This document shows, one piece after another, positions 54,764-63,079 of a stretch of 64,000 bases of DNA. Under the pieces are notes generated by a model, which searched no databases, was not told where the DNA came from, and worked only from the letters and a program-made list of their open reading frames with translations. Source of the DNA: Pseudoflavonifractor sp. An184 (lineage in GTDB: Bacteria > Bacillota > Clostridia > Oscillospirales > Oscillospiraceae); contig NZ_NFKI01000001.1 of assembly GCF_002160305.1 (NCBI RefSeq), positions 1 to 64,000 of the forward strand, read 5' to 3'. Numbering within the stretch: position 1 is the stretch's first letter; each line of letters begins with the position of its first letter. A program made the position numbers and the translations under genes.

Positions 54764-56494
54764 GTGTTCAGTGTTCTGAAGAAGATCTCCGACTTTGCGG
54801 GGACCCGGCGGGGGCTCTTGAAAAAGTCCATGGCGGTAGCCTTCCTGGGAGCGGTGTTCGCCGCCCTCCAGTTTGCCGCCCTGATGCTCACCTTGGATAT
54901 TCTGGTGGGCGGGGCGGACCTGCGCATTTGGCCGGTCATTGGTGTGATGGTGGTATCTGTGGTAGGCCGGGCGGCATGTTCCTACTGGTCCACCAATGCA
55001 GAAACGGAGACAGGCTACTTCATGGTGGCGGAGAAACGAATTCACATCGGAGACCGGCTGCGATATATCCCCATGGGCTATTTCAACGACAACTCCCTGG
55101 GGAACATCACCGCCGTGGTCACCACGACCCTGTCCGATGTGGAAAACAATGCCGCCCGGTGCCTGGTGAGCGTTATCGGCGGGTTCCTTAACACCTTGGG
55201 CCTGTGCCTGGGGCTCACGGTGGCGGACTGGCGGCTGGGTCTGCTGGCCATCGCGGGTATCCTGGCCTATCTGGGAGTGACGGAGCTCTCCCAGCGAGCC
55301 ATGCTGAAAACCGGCCCTGCCCGGCAGCACGCCCAGATGAACTTGGTGGAGGCGGTGCTGGAGTACATCCAGGGTATGAGCGTGGTAAAGTCCTATGGTC
55401 TGGACAAGGACAGCGGCCAGGCGGTGCAGAGGACTGTGGACGAGAGCTGTGACAAGGCCCTGTCGCTGGAAAAGTCGGTAGTCCCCTGGATGGGGCTCCG
55501 TCAGGTGGTGGTGCGGGTGTTCTCCGTGGCCATCGCTGTGTGTGCCCTGGCCTTCTACTCCGGCGGCACGTTGTCCTTGGCCCGGTGCCTCTTGATGCTG
55601 GTGGCTTCGTTCATGCTCTATGCGGAGCTGGAGAGCGCCGGCAATATGGCGGACAATCTGCAGATGCTGGGGGCCTCCATGGACAAGGCCAACTCCATTG
55701 ACGACACCCCGGTCATGGACATCGACGGGGCGGAGCTGACGCCGGCGGACACCTCTGTGGAATTTCAGGATGTGTCCTTCGCCTATGGGGACCGGACGAT
55801 CCTGGACCACGTGAGCTTGACCGTTCCCTCTGGTAGCATCACCGCCGTGGTGGGACCCTCCGGCGGCGGCAAGACCACCCTCTGCAACCTGATCGCCCGG
55901 TTCTGGGATGTGCAGAGCGGTAAAATCACTGTGGGAGGCTACGATGTGCGGGAGTACAAGCTGGACAGCCTGATGAAGAATATCTCCATGGTGTTCCAGT
56001 CGGTGTACCTCTTCAACGACACAGTGGAGAACAACATCAAGTTTGGCCGCCCGGATGCCACCCACGAGCAGGTGGTGGCCGCCGCTAGGGCCGCCTGCTG
56101 CCACGACTTTATCATGGCACTGCCGGATGGATATGATACAGTCTTGGGTGAGGGAGGCGGTTCACTCTCTGGTGGGGAAAAGCAGCGCATCTCCATTGCC
56201 CGGGCCATGCTGAAGGACGCTCCCATTGTGATTTTGGACGAAGCCACCGCCAGCGTGGACCCGGAGAATGAGGCGGAGCTGCAGGCAGCCATCTCCGCCC
56301 TGACCCGCGGAAAGACGCTCATCATGATCGCCCACCGCCTGAACACGGTGCGGAACGCTGATCAAATTCTGGTCCTCAGCGGCGGGCACATCGTTCAGCG
56401 GGGCACCCATCAGGAACTGATGGCCCAAGGCGGCCTGTATGCTGACTTTGTGGGTGTCCGCCAAGAGGCGCTCAGGTGGAAATTGGATACTTGA
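54764..56494 (+). CDS. ABC transporter, fused membrane and ATPase domains (pair 5, subunit B)
   Basis: The protein has 576 residues, the same length as the pair 2 B subunit. The GTG start at 54764 follows AAGGAGG in the end of subunit A. MFSVLKKISDFAGTRRGLLKKSMAVAFLGAVF parallels MIEVLRKIWRFAGEEQGNIRKSMVLGFFYAIF. The ATPase motifs are GPSGGGKTT, LSGGEKQRISIARAML, IVILDEATASVDPEN and IAHRLN. It is followed 15 bp later by an AraC gene. Confidence 0.87.
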   Translation: MFSVLKKISDFAGTRRGLLKKSMAVAFLGAVFAALQFAALMLTLDILVGGADLRIWPVIGVMVVSVVGRAACSYWSTNAETETGYFMVAEKRIHIGDRLRYIPMGYFNDNSLGNITAVVTTTLSDVENNAARCLVSVIGGFLNTLGLCLGLTVADWRLGLLAIAGILAYLGVTELSQRAMLKTGPARQHAQMNLVEAVLEYIQGMSVVKSYGLDKDSGQAVQRTVDESCDKALSLEKSVVPWMGLRQVVVRVFSVAIAVCALAFYSGGTLSLARCLLMLVASFMLYAELESAGNMADNLQMLGASMDKANSIDDTPVMDIDGAELTPADTSVEFQDVSFAYGDRTILDHVSLTVPSGSITAVVGPSGGGKTTLCNLIARFWDVQSGKITVGGYDVREYKLDSLMKNISMVFQSVYLFNDTVENNIKFGRPDATHEQVVAAARAACCHDFIMALPDGYDTVLGEGGGSLSGGEKQRISIARAMLKDAPIVILDEATASVDPENEAELQAAISALTRGKTLIMIAHRLNTVRNADQILVLSGGHIVQRGTHQELMAQGGLYADFVGVRQEALRWKLDT

Positions 56495-56509
56495 GGAGAA
56501 ATCGGCACA

Positions 56510-57556
56510 ATGACCGGATTGGAGCATGTCCGCTTTGCGGACGAGGAACTGATCAAAACCCAAGTCCTCAAGGGCGAGGCGGCTCAGACTATCATTCGGG
56601 GGGAGAATTGTTCTGTCTATAAGATGGAAAATGAAACCGGAGAGGGTGTCATCACCCGATACCCGGTGTTCCCCGGAATTGAACTGCTCTATGACGATAT
56701 TCATATGTCCTGCGGGGTGGCGCACCGAGAGGACCCACGGGCCGATCTGCTGGAGATCAATCACTGCCGGACAGGGCGATTTGAGTGTGAGTTTTCGGAT
56801 GGAAGGGCTGTCTATCTGGGGGAAGGCGATCTGGCAGTCAATGTCATGACCAACCGGACTCGTGAGACCTGGTTCCCCCTGTCCCACTACCACGGCATCA
56901 CCATCGCAGTGGATATTCCGGTGGCGGACAGGGTTTTGCGTCAGGTGTCGGAGGCGCTGGGCGAAGGGCTGTACTGCGACCTTTTTGCCATGCGGGACCG
57001 GCTGTGTGCCCACAACTCCTGCTTCGTTATGCGGGCGGCTGACTCCATTCAGCATATATTCTCTGAGCTATACCATGCGCCGGAGGATCTGCGGGCCGGT
57101 TATTTCAAACTCAAGGTGATGGAATTGTTCCTCTTCCTTGGCTCCCCAGAGATCACAGCGCAGGGAGAAGACCGTCTGTATGTAGACCGATCCCAGGCAG
57201 AACAGATCAAATCTGTCCGGCAGTACTTGATAGAGCATTTGGACCGCCGGATCACTCTGCAAACTCTCTCACAGACTTTTTCCTTTCCGCTGACTTCTAT
57301 GAAAAAGTGCTTCAAGGAAGTTTATGGAACTACCATCAATGCGTATCTGCAGGCCTACCGTATGCATACAGCAGCGGGACTTTTGCGAGAGACCAGATTG
57401 GATGTGACTGAAATCGCTGGAAAGGTGGGGTACCAGAATGCCAGCAAGTTTTCCGAAGTGTTCCGCCAGCATACAGGGCATACCCCAACAGAGTACCGCA
57501 AAACTTTTTGTCTTATAGGAGCAGACAGCGTCCTGCGGGAGTGGCGAGACAAGTGA
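56510..57556 (+). CDS. AraC-family regulator at the end of the ABC pair 5 operon
   Basis: The protein has 348 residues. The sensor half has LLEINHCRTGRFECEFSDGRAVYLGEGDLAVNVMTN and WFPLSHYHGITIAVDI, a PchR-like pattern. The C-terminal double HTH is ITLQTLSQTFSFPLTSMKKCFKEVYGTTINAYLQAYRMHTAAGLLRETRLDVTEIAGKVGYQNASKFSEVFRQHTGHTPTEYRK. Unlike the other two transporter-linked AraC genes it is codirectional, downstream of its transporter. It could regulate pair 5 or the importer operon that follows at 57672. GAGGAGAA precedes the ATG. Confidence 0.87.
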   Translation: MTGLEHVRFADEELIKTQVLKGEAAQTIIRGENCSVYKMENETGEGVITRYPVFPGIELLYDDIHMSCGVAHREDPRADLLEINHCRTGRFECEFSDGRAVYLGEGDLAVNVMTNRTRETWFPLSHYHGITIAVDIPVADRVLRQVSEALGEGLYCDLFAMRDRLCAHNSCFVMRAADSIQHIFSELYHAPEDLRAGYFKLKVMELFLFLGSPEITAQGEDRLYVDRSQAEQIKSVRQYLIEHLDRRITLQTLSQTFSFPLTSMKKCFKEVYGTTINAYLQAYRMHTAAGLLRETRLDVTEIAGKVGYQNASKFSEVFRQHTGHTPTEYRKTFCLIGADSVLREWRDK

Positions 57557-57594
57557 AAATCCGCTAAAATGTCTTTGTACGCAAGGGCATCTGC

Positions 57595-57630
57595 CAAAAA
57601 AGCGCATCGAGTCCGGTGCGCTTTCTCTTT
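57595..57630 (+). terminator. Terminator after the AraC gene
   Basis: AAAAAAGCGCA and TGCGCTTTCTCTTT form a stem with T-rich tail. It ends the box 12 operon just before box 13. Confidence 0.82.
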
Positions 57631-57637
57631 GATATGA

Positions 57638-57655
57638 GGTTAGCATTATCTAACT
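57638..57655 (+). promoter_or_regulatory. Box 13: DtxR-type box upstream of the nickel/peptide-type ABC operon
   Basis: GGTTAG-CATTAT-CTAACT ends 16 bp before the first permease gene. No clear -35/-10 can be assigned; GATATG (57631-57636) is a weak possibility. Confidence 0.82.
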
Positions 57656-57671
57656 ATTTGGAGGTGGTCTT

Positions 57672-58625
57672 ATGGCACAGCGGACCAGGCGGTATCTCAT
57701 TCGGCGAGTCACCGTCGTTCTGCTGACTTTGTTTGTCGTCACGCTTCTCTCTTTCCTGCTGATGCGGCTCTCTCCCGTTGATCCGGCCACAGCGTATGTG
57801 AAGCGCAATTCTGCGGTCGTCACCCAGGAGCAGATCGACGAGGCCCGGGTCATACTGGGTCTGGACAAGCCATTGCCGGTGCAGTATTTCGATTGGGTGG
57901 TGGACGCGCTCCACATGGACTTCGGGATTTCTCTGGGAACGGGAAATCCGGTGACGGAGGAATTGGCCAAAACGGTGCCCGTTACCCTGACGGTGGTGGC
58001 CTATTCCGCTGTGATTATGTCCTTGGGCGTTCTGGGAGTAGGGATGCTGGGGTACCTTTGGCGGCAGAAAGCCGGCGGCATGATCCTCTCCTTTCTGACC
58101 ATGATCGGCATTTCCGTGCCTGGCTTCTATCTGGGTACCGCTTTTATCGACTTGTTCGCGGTGCGGCTGGGCTGGATCAGCGTGTCGGGAAACAGCGGTT
58201 TTGCCCGGTATTTCCCGGTGGCGCTCTGCCTGTCGGTCTTGGGGATCTGTTTTTATGGACAGATGCTCGCAGCCTCACTGGAGCGGGAGATGGAGCAGGA
58301 TTATGCCATGTACTTACGGTGCCGCGGGCTGCAGGATGGGCGCATCCTCCTATTCCATGCGTTTCCTCACGCTGTGGTGGACCTTCTGCCCAGTTTTGCC
58401 CAGATGCTGGGGCTGTGCCTCGCCAATGCGGCCATTGTGGAGCGGGTGTTCTCCCTGTCCGGCTTGGGCTACCTGATCATTGACGCAGTGGTGAAACGGG
58501 ACTCGCCGGTGATCCACGCCGCTGTTCTGGTGCTGGCGCTGACACTGGTGCTTTTAGATACAGTCGCGGAACTTTTACAATATGCCCTGAGAAGTGATAT
58601 GCGGGCTGCGGGAGGCCGGGCATGA
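57672..58625 (+). CDS. ABC importer permease 1 (DppB/NikB-like)
   Basis: The protein has 317 residues. It starts TRRYLIRRVTVVLLTLFVVTLLSFLLMRLSPVDPA, the typical DppB/NikB first helix, and has six membrane segments and the coupling loop MEQDYAMYLRCRGLQDGRILLFHAFPHAVVDLLP. The ATG follows TTGGAGGTGG. Members carry oligopeptides, nickel or metallophores. With box 13 upstream, a metal or metallophore cargo is favoured here. It overlaps the second permease gene by 4 bp. Confidence 0.88.
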   Translation: MAQRTRRYLIRRVTVVLLTLFVVTLLSFLLMRLSPVDPATAYVKRNSAVVTQEQIDEARVILGLDKPLPVQYFDWVVDALHMDFGISLGTGNPVTEELAKTVPVTLTVVAYSAVIMSLGVLGVGMLGYLWRQKAGGMILSFLTMIGISVPGFYLGTAFIDLFAVRLGWISVSGNSGFARYFPVALCLSVLGICFYGQMLAASLEREMEQDYAMYLRCRGLQDGRILLFHAFPHAVVDLLPSFAQMLGLCLANAAIVERVFSLSGLGYLIIDAVVKRDSPVIHAAVLVLALTLVLLDTVAELLQYALRSDMRAAGGRA

Positions 58626-59428
58626 GAAAACATTATTTTGCATCAAAGGCGGGAATGGTCCTGCCGCTACTAGTCCTCTGTGTCTGTGCATTCGGATTTG
58701 TGTTCGCCCCTAATGACCCGGAACTGGTGGACCTGACCAAGAAGTTCCTGGCACCTTGCCCGGAGTTCCCCTTAGGCGCGGACAACCTGGGGCGCTGTGT
58801 GCTGTCCCGCCTGCTCTACGGCGGGCGGACGACCCTGGGTATCGTCTTAGTGGGCTCTGTTACGGTTTCCGTTTTTGGGACGCTGATCGGACTGCTCATG
58901 GGCAGTGGGAAGAACGGCAAAAACCTAATTTTAGAGGGCGTGCTGAACGCGGTTACCGCCATCCCGCCCATCGCCTACCTGATCATCTTCATTGCGGCTT
59001 GGGGCAACAGTGTGTTCACCATGGTAGTGGCAGTGTCGGCTTCCCTGATGCTTCGGGTCATCAAACTAGTTCAAACACGGACCGAAATCGAACAGGGGAA
59101 GGCCTATGTGATGTGCGCGGTGGCCTCCGGTGCAAAGCCGAGCCGTATCTTGTTTGTCCACATCCTCCCGAACCTCATCTGGGATGTTCTCCACTTCATC
59201 TGCCTCTCCTGTGCGGATATGACGCTGTCCATCGTCAGCTTTTCGTTTATCGGCCTGGGCATGGGAGACAATGTGGTGGACTGGGGCAGCATGGTGTCGG
59301 AGACACACCACTATCTGCTCTCCTATCCCGGTCTTACGCTGTATCCGGTCTTGATGATCGTGCTGTGTACCATGGCATTCCATATGCTGGGACGCTGGAT
59401 CGAAAGGAGGGTGTCCGCCCGTGCTTGA
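58622..59428 (+). CDS. ABC importer permease 2 (DppC/NikC-like)
   Basis: The protein has 268 residues. The motif PEFPLGADNLGRCVLSRLLYGGRTTLGIVLVGSV is characteristic of DppC/NikC permeases, and the coupling loop reads GKAYVMCAVASGAKPSRILFVHILPNL. About six membrane segments are present. ATGA overlap with the first permease and an 8-bp overlap with the following ATPase gene show one translational unit. Confidence 0.88.
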   Translation: MRKHYFASKAGMVLPLLVLCVCAFGFVFAPNDPELVDLTKKFLAPCPEFPLGADNLGRCVLSRLLYGGRTTLGIVLVGSVTVSVFGTLIGLLMGSGKNGKNLILEGVLNAVTAIPPIAYLIIFIAAWGNSVFTMVVAVSASLMLRVIKLVQTRTEIEQGKAYVMCAVASGAKPSRILFVHILPNLIWDVLHFICLSCADMTLSIVSFSFIGLGMGDNVVDWGSMVSETHHYLLSYPGLTLYPVLMIVLCTMAFHMLGRWIERRVSARA

Positions 59429-60209
59429 GGTAAACAATTTGTCCGTGACCGCCCGGAGCGGCGCTCAACTTCTTAATCAAATCTCCTTTCAGATCGAGAT
59501 TGGCGAGGCGATAGGGTTGACTGGACAGAGCGGGGCGGGCAAAACCACGCTGCTCAAGGCACTGCTCGGTATTTTGAGCGGCGGCTGTCAGGTCAGCGGC
59601 GGCACGATCCAGGTGGACGGCCAATCTCTATGGACCCTGCCTCCGCGGAAACGGCGGGAGCTGTGCGGAACGACTCTGGGTTTTATCCCGCAAAACCCGA
59701 TGACTGCATTTGACCCCAGGCTCAAGATGGGGCGTCAAATGGAAGAGACTCTGCGGCTGAGAACGGGCGTTTTCGGGAAAGAGGCGGTGGAGCGGGCAGA
59801 AACGCTTCTGGCGGAACTGGGCCTGTCCCAGCCCCGGCGGGTGCTGGACAGCTATCCCGCCCAGCTCTCCGGCGGGATGCTCCAGCGGGCAGCGGCCGCA
59901 TTACTGCTGGCCCTGCATCCCAGATATATTTTGGCCGACGAGCCCACCTCCGCGCTGGACGCGGAAAATCGGACACTTTTGCTGGAGCTGCTGGAGAAGC
60001 AGAGGGAAACCGCAGGCATCCTGTTTATCTCCCACGATGTTGCCGCACTCCGCACCCTCTGCGGAACGGTCCATGTGATGGAGCATGGAATGCTGACCGA
60101 ACAGGGGACGATTCAGGAACTTCTGGAACACCCCAAACAGGCGTGGACCAAGGAATATGCCGCGGCAAATCACCCGGTGAGCAGGGAGGGATGGACATGG
60201 ACGGACTAA
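59421..60209 (+). CDS. ABC importer ATPase 1 (DppD/NikD-like)
   Basis: The protein has 262 residues and a GTG start at 59421 behind GGAGGGTG. Walker A is GQSGAGKTT (about 36-44), then GFIPQNPMTAFDP, signature LSGGMLQRAAAALLLAL, Walker B ILADEPTSALD and switch ISHDVAAL. The GFIPQNPMTAFDP segment after the Q-loop is typical of DppD/NikD ATPases. It overlaps the second ATPase gene by 13 bp. Confidence 0.89.
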   Translation: MLEVNNLSVTARSGAQLLNQISFQIEIGEAIGLTGQSGAGKTTLLKALLGILSGGCQVSGGTIQVDGQSLWTLPPRKRRELCGTTLGFIPQNPMTAFDPRLKMGRQMEETLRLRTGVFGKEAVERAETLLAELGLSQPRRVLDSYPAQLSGGMLQRAAAALLLALHPRYILADEPTSALDAENRTLLLELLEKQRETAGILFISHDVAALRTLCGTVHVMEHGMLTEQGTIQELLEHPKQAWTKEYAAANHPVSREGWTWTD

Positions 60210-60898
60210 TTGCCGAGCACATCAGCAAAACCTACGCCGGCACGCACGGACTCTCCTTTGCTGCGCTTCGGGATGTGTCCATTCGTCTGGAACCCGGCTC
60301 CTTCACCTCTCTGGTAGGAGAGTCCGGCTCTGGGAAAAGTACCCTGGCACGCCTGTTGGTTGGCCTGGAGGCCCCGGATCAGGGGGCAATCTTCCTTGAT
60401 GGAGAGGATACCTCCGGTTGGAGCACCGAGGACTGGCGAAAACGGCGCACAAAGCTCCAGGCGGTTTTTCAGGATGCCAGCGGGACACTGAACCCCATGC
60501 GCTCTGTCCGCAGTAATGTGGAGGAGGCGATGGTCAACCTTACCTCCCTCTCAAAGCGGCAGCGCCGCGAGCGCGTTGGCGAACTCATGGAACTGACCCA
60601 TATGGAAGAACGGCTATTGGAGATCCCCGCCCGGCAGCTATCTGGCGGAGAGCAACGGAGGCTCTCCCTGGTGCGGGCCATGTCGATCCGGCCCAAGTAC
60701 CTCATTCTGGATGAGGTGCTCAGCGGTCTGGATCTGATCTCCGCCGATGCCGTCATGCGTGTCCTGGAACAATATCATCGGGAATTTGACTGCGCTTTTC
60801 TGCTTATCACCCATGATATGGACAGCGCCTACCGCCTGTCCGACACCATTCTCACGATGCAAGCCGGGCAAATCGTCCGTGTTGGCATAAAACAGTAA
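60197..60898 (+). CDS. ABC importer ATPase 2 (DppF/NikE-like)
   Basis: The protein has 233 residues from the ATG at 60197, correctly spaced from GGGAGGG; ATGs at 60191 and 60143 are less suitable. Walker A is GESGSGKST, the segment VFQDASGTLNPMRSV is typical of DppF/NikE, the signature is LSGGEQRRLSLVRAMS, and Walker B is LILDEVLSGLD, where most relatives have DEPTSALD. The Pro-to-Val change does not remove the catalytic Glu. It pairs with the 59421 product. Confidence 0.88.
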   Translation: MDGLIAEHISKTYAGTHGLSFAALRDVSIRLEPGSFTSLVGESGSGKSTLARLLVGLEAPDQGAIFLDGEDTSGWSTEDWRKRRTKLQAVFQDASGTLNPMRSVRSNVEEAMVNLTSLSKRQRRERVGELMELTHMEERLLEIPARQLSGGEQRRLSLVRAMSIRPKYLILDEVLSGLDLISADAVMRVLEQYHREFDCAFLLITHDMDSAYRLSDTILTMQAGQIVRVGIKQ

Positions 60899-60914
60899 CG
60901 AAAGGAAGTAAACC

Positions 60915-62531
60915 ATGAAAAAGAGACTGCTTTCTCTTGCCCTCTGCGGCGCTCTGCTCTGCGGCGCGCTGGCAGGCTGCGGTGGAAATGAAACACCTTC
61001 CACTTCGCAGGAACCGTCCTCTGGCCAGACGGAGGACGAACCCAAGATCCTGACCACGGCGGTCAGTGCGGAGCTGAACACCCTTTATCCCCTCAACATG
61101 GATGTGCAGAACAATATCGGCACAAAGCTCTGTTATGAGGGCCTTGTCAACTATGAAAACGGGGAGGTCGTCCCCTGCCTGGCGGAGAGCTGGGAGTTTT
61201 CCGATGACGGAACTGCTCTGACCTTCCATCTGAAAGAGGGCGTCACGTTCCACGATGGGACGCCGTTCAATGCAGAGGCAGTCAAGACAGATTTTGAGTT
61301 TGCACACCCCAATCCCAATTTCAGCAACATCTCCGCCGTGGCCAAGGTGGAGAGCATTGAGGTCGTGGATGAGTACACAGTGACATTCCATTATCCCAAT
61401 GCCTATTTCGCCTATCTAATGGACTTCTGCTATCCAGAAACCATGGTCCTGGTATCTCCCGCCGTATTGGAGGAGGGAAACTACCAGTCCATGAACGGCG
61501 TGGTGGGCACCGGCCCCTATGTGTATGAGGAGATTGTGGACGGCGATTATGTCCGCTTTGTCCGCAACGAGAACTACTGGGGAGAGCAGCCCTATTATGA
61601 TGAAGTCATTGTCAAGTACATCCCCGACGCCTCTGCTCGGCTCCAGGCGCTCCAGAGCGGCGAGATCGACCTGATCTACGGCAGCGCGCTTCTGACCTGG
61701 GACGACTATCAGCAGGCCCTCTCTCTTCCCAATATTGCCGGCGCGGTGGCGGAGAGCGATTCCAAGACCCGAAACCTGGTGCTCAACGCCTCCGGCGTTT
61801 TGTCTGATTTGAAAGTGCGCGAGGCCGTGGCCTACGCTATCGACAAGGAGACTCTCTCCGAAGGGCTGACCTACGGCGAGGAGACTCCCGCCGACCACCT
61901 GTTCCCTGATGGCATCCCCTATACGGATGTGGAACTGAATGTCGTCCGTACCTACGACCCCGAAAAAGCCAACGCGCTTCTGGATGAAGCCGGATGGGTG
62001 CTGAATGAGTCCACCGGCATCCGGGAGAAGGACGGACAGGCGCTATCCCTGAAATACACCTACGATTCCGGAGATGCACTGAACAAGTCGCTGGCCACAG
62101 CGGTCAAGAGCCAACTGGCGGCGGTGGGTATCGATGTGGAGACGGAAGGCCAGGAGATGATGACCTGGTGGCAGGAAGGCGTTGCTGGTAACTACGACCT
62201 CATCATGTGGAACACGGAGCAGCCCTATACCAGCCCCCACAATTACTTCATCCCCATGCTGTCTCGCTCTCCCCATGTGCCCAGCCTCACCGCTGTGGAG
62301 GGCAGCGACAAGTTCCTGGCTCTGATTGAGGAGTTTCAGACCACTGATGATCCTACCAGAGTTCAGGAAATCTTTGATCAGCTGCTGAACTTTGATAACG
62401 ACAATGTGCTGGATCTGCCCCTGCTGTTCGTCAAGGATATGATTGTCTACAACACGGACAAGGTTGCGGGCTACGATTTCTCCAGCACGCCCATGTTCTT
62501 TGATGTGCGGTTGATTCAGCCGGCAGAGTGA
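60915..62531 (+). CDS. ABC importer solute-binding lipoprotein, family 5 (DppA/NikA-like)
   Basis: The protein has 538 residues. The signal peptide ends GALAGC (lipobox) and is followed by a Gly/Ser/Thr-rich linker. LNTLYPLNMDVQNNIGTKLCYEGLVNYENGEVVPCLAESWEFSDDGTALTFHLKEGVTFHDGTPFNAEAVKTDFEF is the family 5 signature region, and GTGPYVYEEIVDGDYVRFVRNENYWGEQPYYDEVIVKYIPDASARLQALQSGEIDLIYG follows. NikA-like proteins in this branch bind nickel or metallophore complexes. AAAGGAAGT precedes the ATG. It is last in the box 13 operon. Confidence 0.9.
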   Translation: MKKRLLSLALCGALLCGALAGCGGNETPSTSQEPSSGQTEDEPKILTTAVSAELNTLYPLNMDVQNNIGTKLCYEGLVNYENGEVVPCLAESWEFSDDGTALTFHLKEGVTFHDGTPFNAEAVKTDFEFAHPNPNFSNISAVAKVESIEVVDEYTVTFHYPNAYFAYLMDFCYPETMVLVSPAVLEEGNYQSMNGVVGTGPYVYEEIVDGDYVRFVRNENYWGEQPYYDEVIVKYIPDASARLQALQSGEIDLIYGSALLTWDDYQQALSLPNIAGAVAESDSKTRNLVLNASGVLSDLKVREAVAYAIDKETLSEGLTYGEETPADHLFPDGIPYTDVELNVVRTYDPEKANALLDEAGWVLNESTGIREKDGQALSLKYTYDSGDALNKSLATAVKSQLAAVGIDVETEGQEMMTWWQEGVAGNYDLIMWNTEQPYTSPHNYFIPMLSRSPHVPSLTAVEGSDKFLALIEEFQTTDDPTRVQEIFDQLLNFDNDNVLDLPLLFVKDMIVYNTDKVAGYDFSSTPMFFDVRLIQPAE

Positions 62532-62578
62532 TGAAGCACTGCATTTGCATCCGGCTTTTGAACAATTGAACCCGTGAC

Positions 62579-62608
62579 AAGGAGCCGACCTTAGTAGGCC
62601 GGCTCCTT
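62579..62608 (+). terminator. Terminator after the binding protein gene
   Basis: AAGGAGCCG and CGGCTCCTT form a 9-bp stem followed by GTTAC. It ends the box 13 operon before dtxR copy 2. Confidence 0.8.
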
Positions 62609-62648
62609 GTTACAGGAAACACTTCCAAAGGGAAGGGGGCAAAATGAT

Positions 62649-63017
62649 TTGGCGCTACACCAGTCTGGCGAGGACTACTTGGAGGCTATTTTGGTCCTAC
62701 AAAAGCAGAGGGGCATGGTACGCTCCGTGGATGTGGCCCGGCACATGGAGGTGTCCAAGCCCAGCGTGTGCCATGCTGTGGCGACCCTGCGGGACGGAGG
62801 CTTTCTCACGATGGACAGCGACTATTTCCTGCATCTGACTGATGTGGGCCGGGAAGTTGCGGAACAGATCTACGAAAAGCACCGTTTCTTTACCGACCGG
62901 CTGATCGAGGCCGGCGTAGACCCGGCAACAGCCGAGCGGGATGCCTGCCGGATCGAGCATGTCATCAGCGACGAGAGTTTCCGACGACTAAAGGCAGTTG
63001 TGGAAGCAGAGTCATAA
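62649..63017 (+). CDS. DtxR-family metal-dependent repressor, short form, copy 2
   Basis: The protein has 122 residues from the TTG at 62649 (reading MALHQSGEDYLEAILVLQ), which gives exactly the length of copy 1. The nearby ATG at 62644 is in another frame, and the frame to 62607 runs into the terminator. GGGAAGGGGG is the ribosome site. It is nearly identical to copy 1, with the HTH SVDVARHMEVSKPSVCHAVATLRDGGF and metal ligands corresponding to D9, E12, H78, C100, E103 and H104. The Cys in DACRIEH points to an iron-type site. I see no DtxR-type box in front of it, so it may be made constitutively or by read-through. Confidence 0.87.
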   Translation: MALHQSGEDYLEAILVLQKQRGMVRSVDVARHMEVSKPSVCHAVATLRDGGFLTMDSDYFLHLTDVGREVAEQIYEKHRFFTDRLIEAGVDPATAERDACRIEHVISDESFRRLKAVVEAES

Positions 63018-63024
63018 GTACAGC

Positions 63025-63073
63025 AAAAGGAGGGGGCCGTCTACACGGCCCCCTCCTTTTGCCAGCGGGAGGT
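63025..63073 (+). terminator. Perfect 16-bp hairpin between dtxR copy 2 and the winged-helix gene
   Basis: AAAAGGAGGGGGCCGT (63025-63040) pairs perfectly with ACGGCCCCCTCCTTTT (63045-63060) around CTAC, forming a canonical terminator. Its right arm (CCCTCC) could also pair with GGGAGG (63067-63072), the ribosome site of the next gene. This mirrors the alternative pairing at 11721-11766. Confidence 0.8.
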
Positions 63074-63079
63074 AATATA

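Noticed and set aside
53321-56104. Very long open frames antisense to ABC genes, for example 53321-56104, 44779-46620, 10132-11655, 30347-31792 and 36095-37801
   Set aside because: They lie opposite genes with clear family motifs. Their composition (His/Gln/Gly/Val-rich, no domains) is that of high-GC shadow frames, and they lack ribosome sites.
12356-56494. Calling the ten ABC exporter-fold proteins multidrug exporters
   Set aside because: The fold alone allows this, but consistent DtxR-type boxes, ECF neighbours and AraC/PchR-type regulators fit metal-chelate transport better. The direction remains unproven.
62644-62838. ATG at 62644 as a gene start near dtxR copy 2
   Set aside because: It is in a different frame giving an unrelated product. 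The TTG at 62649 restores the exact length and sequence of the paralogue.
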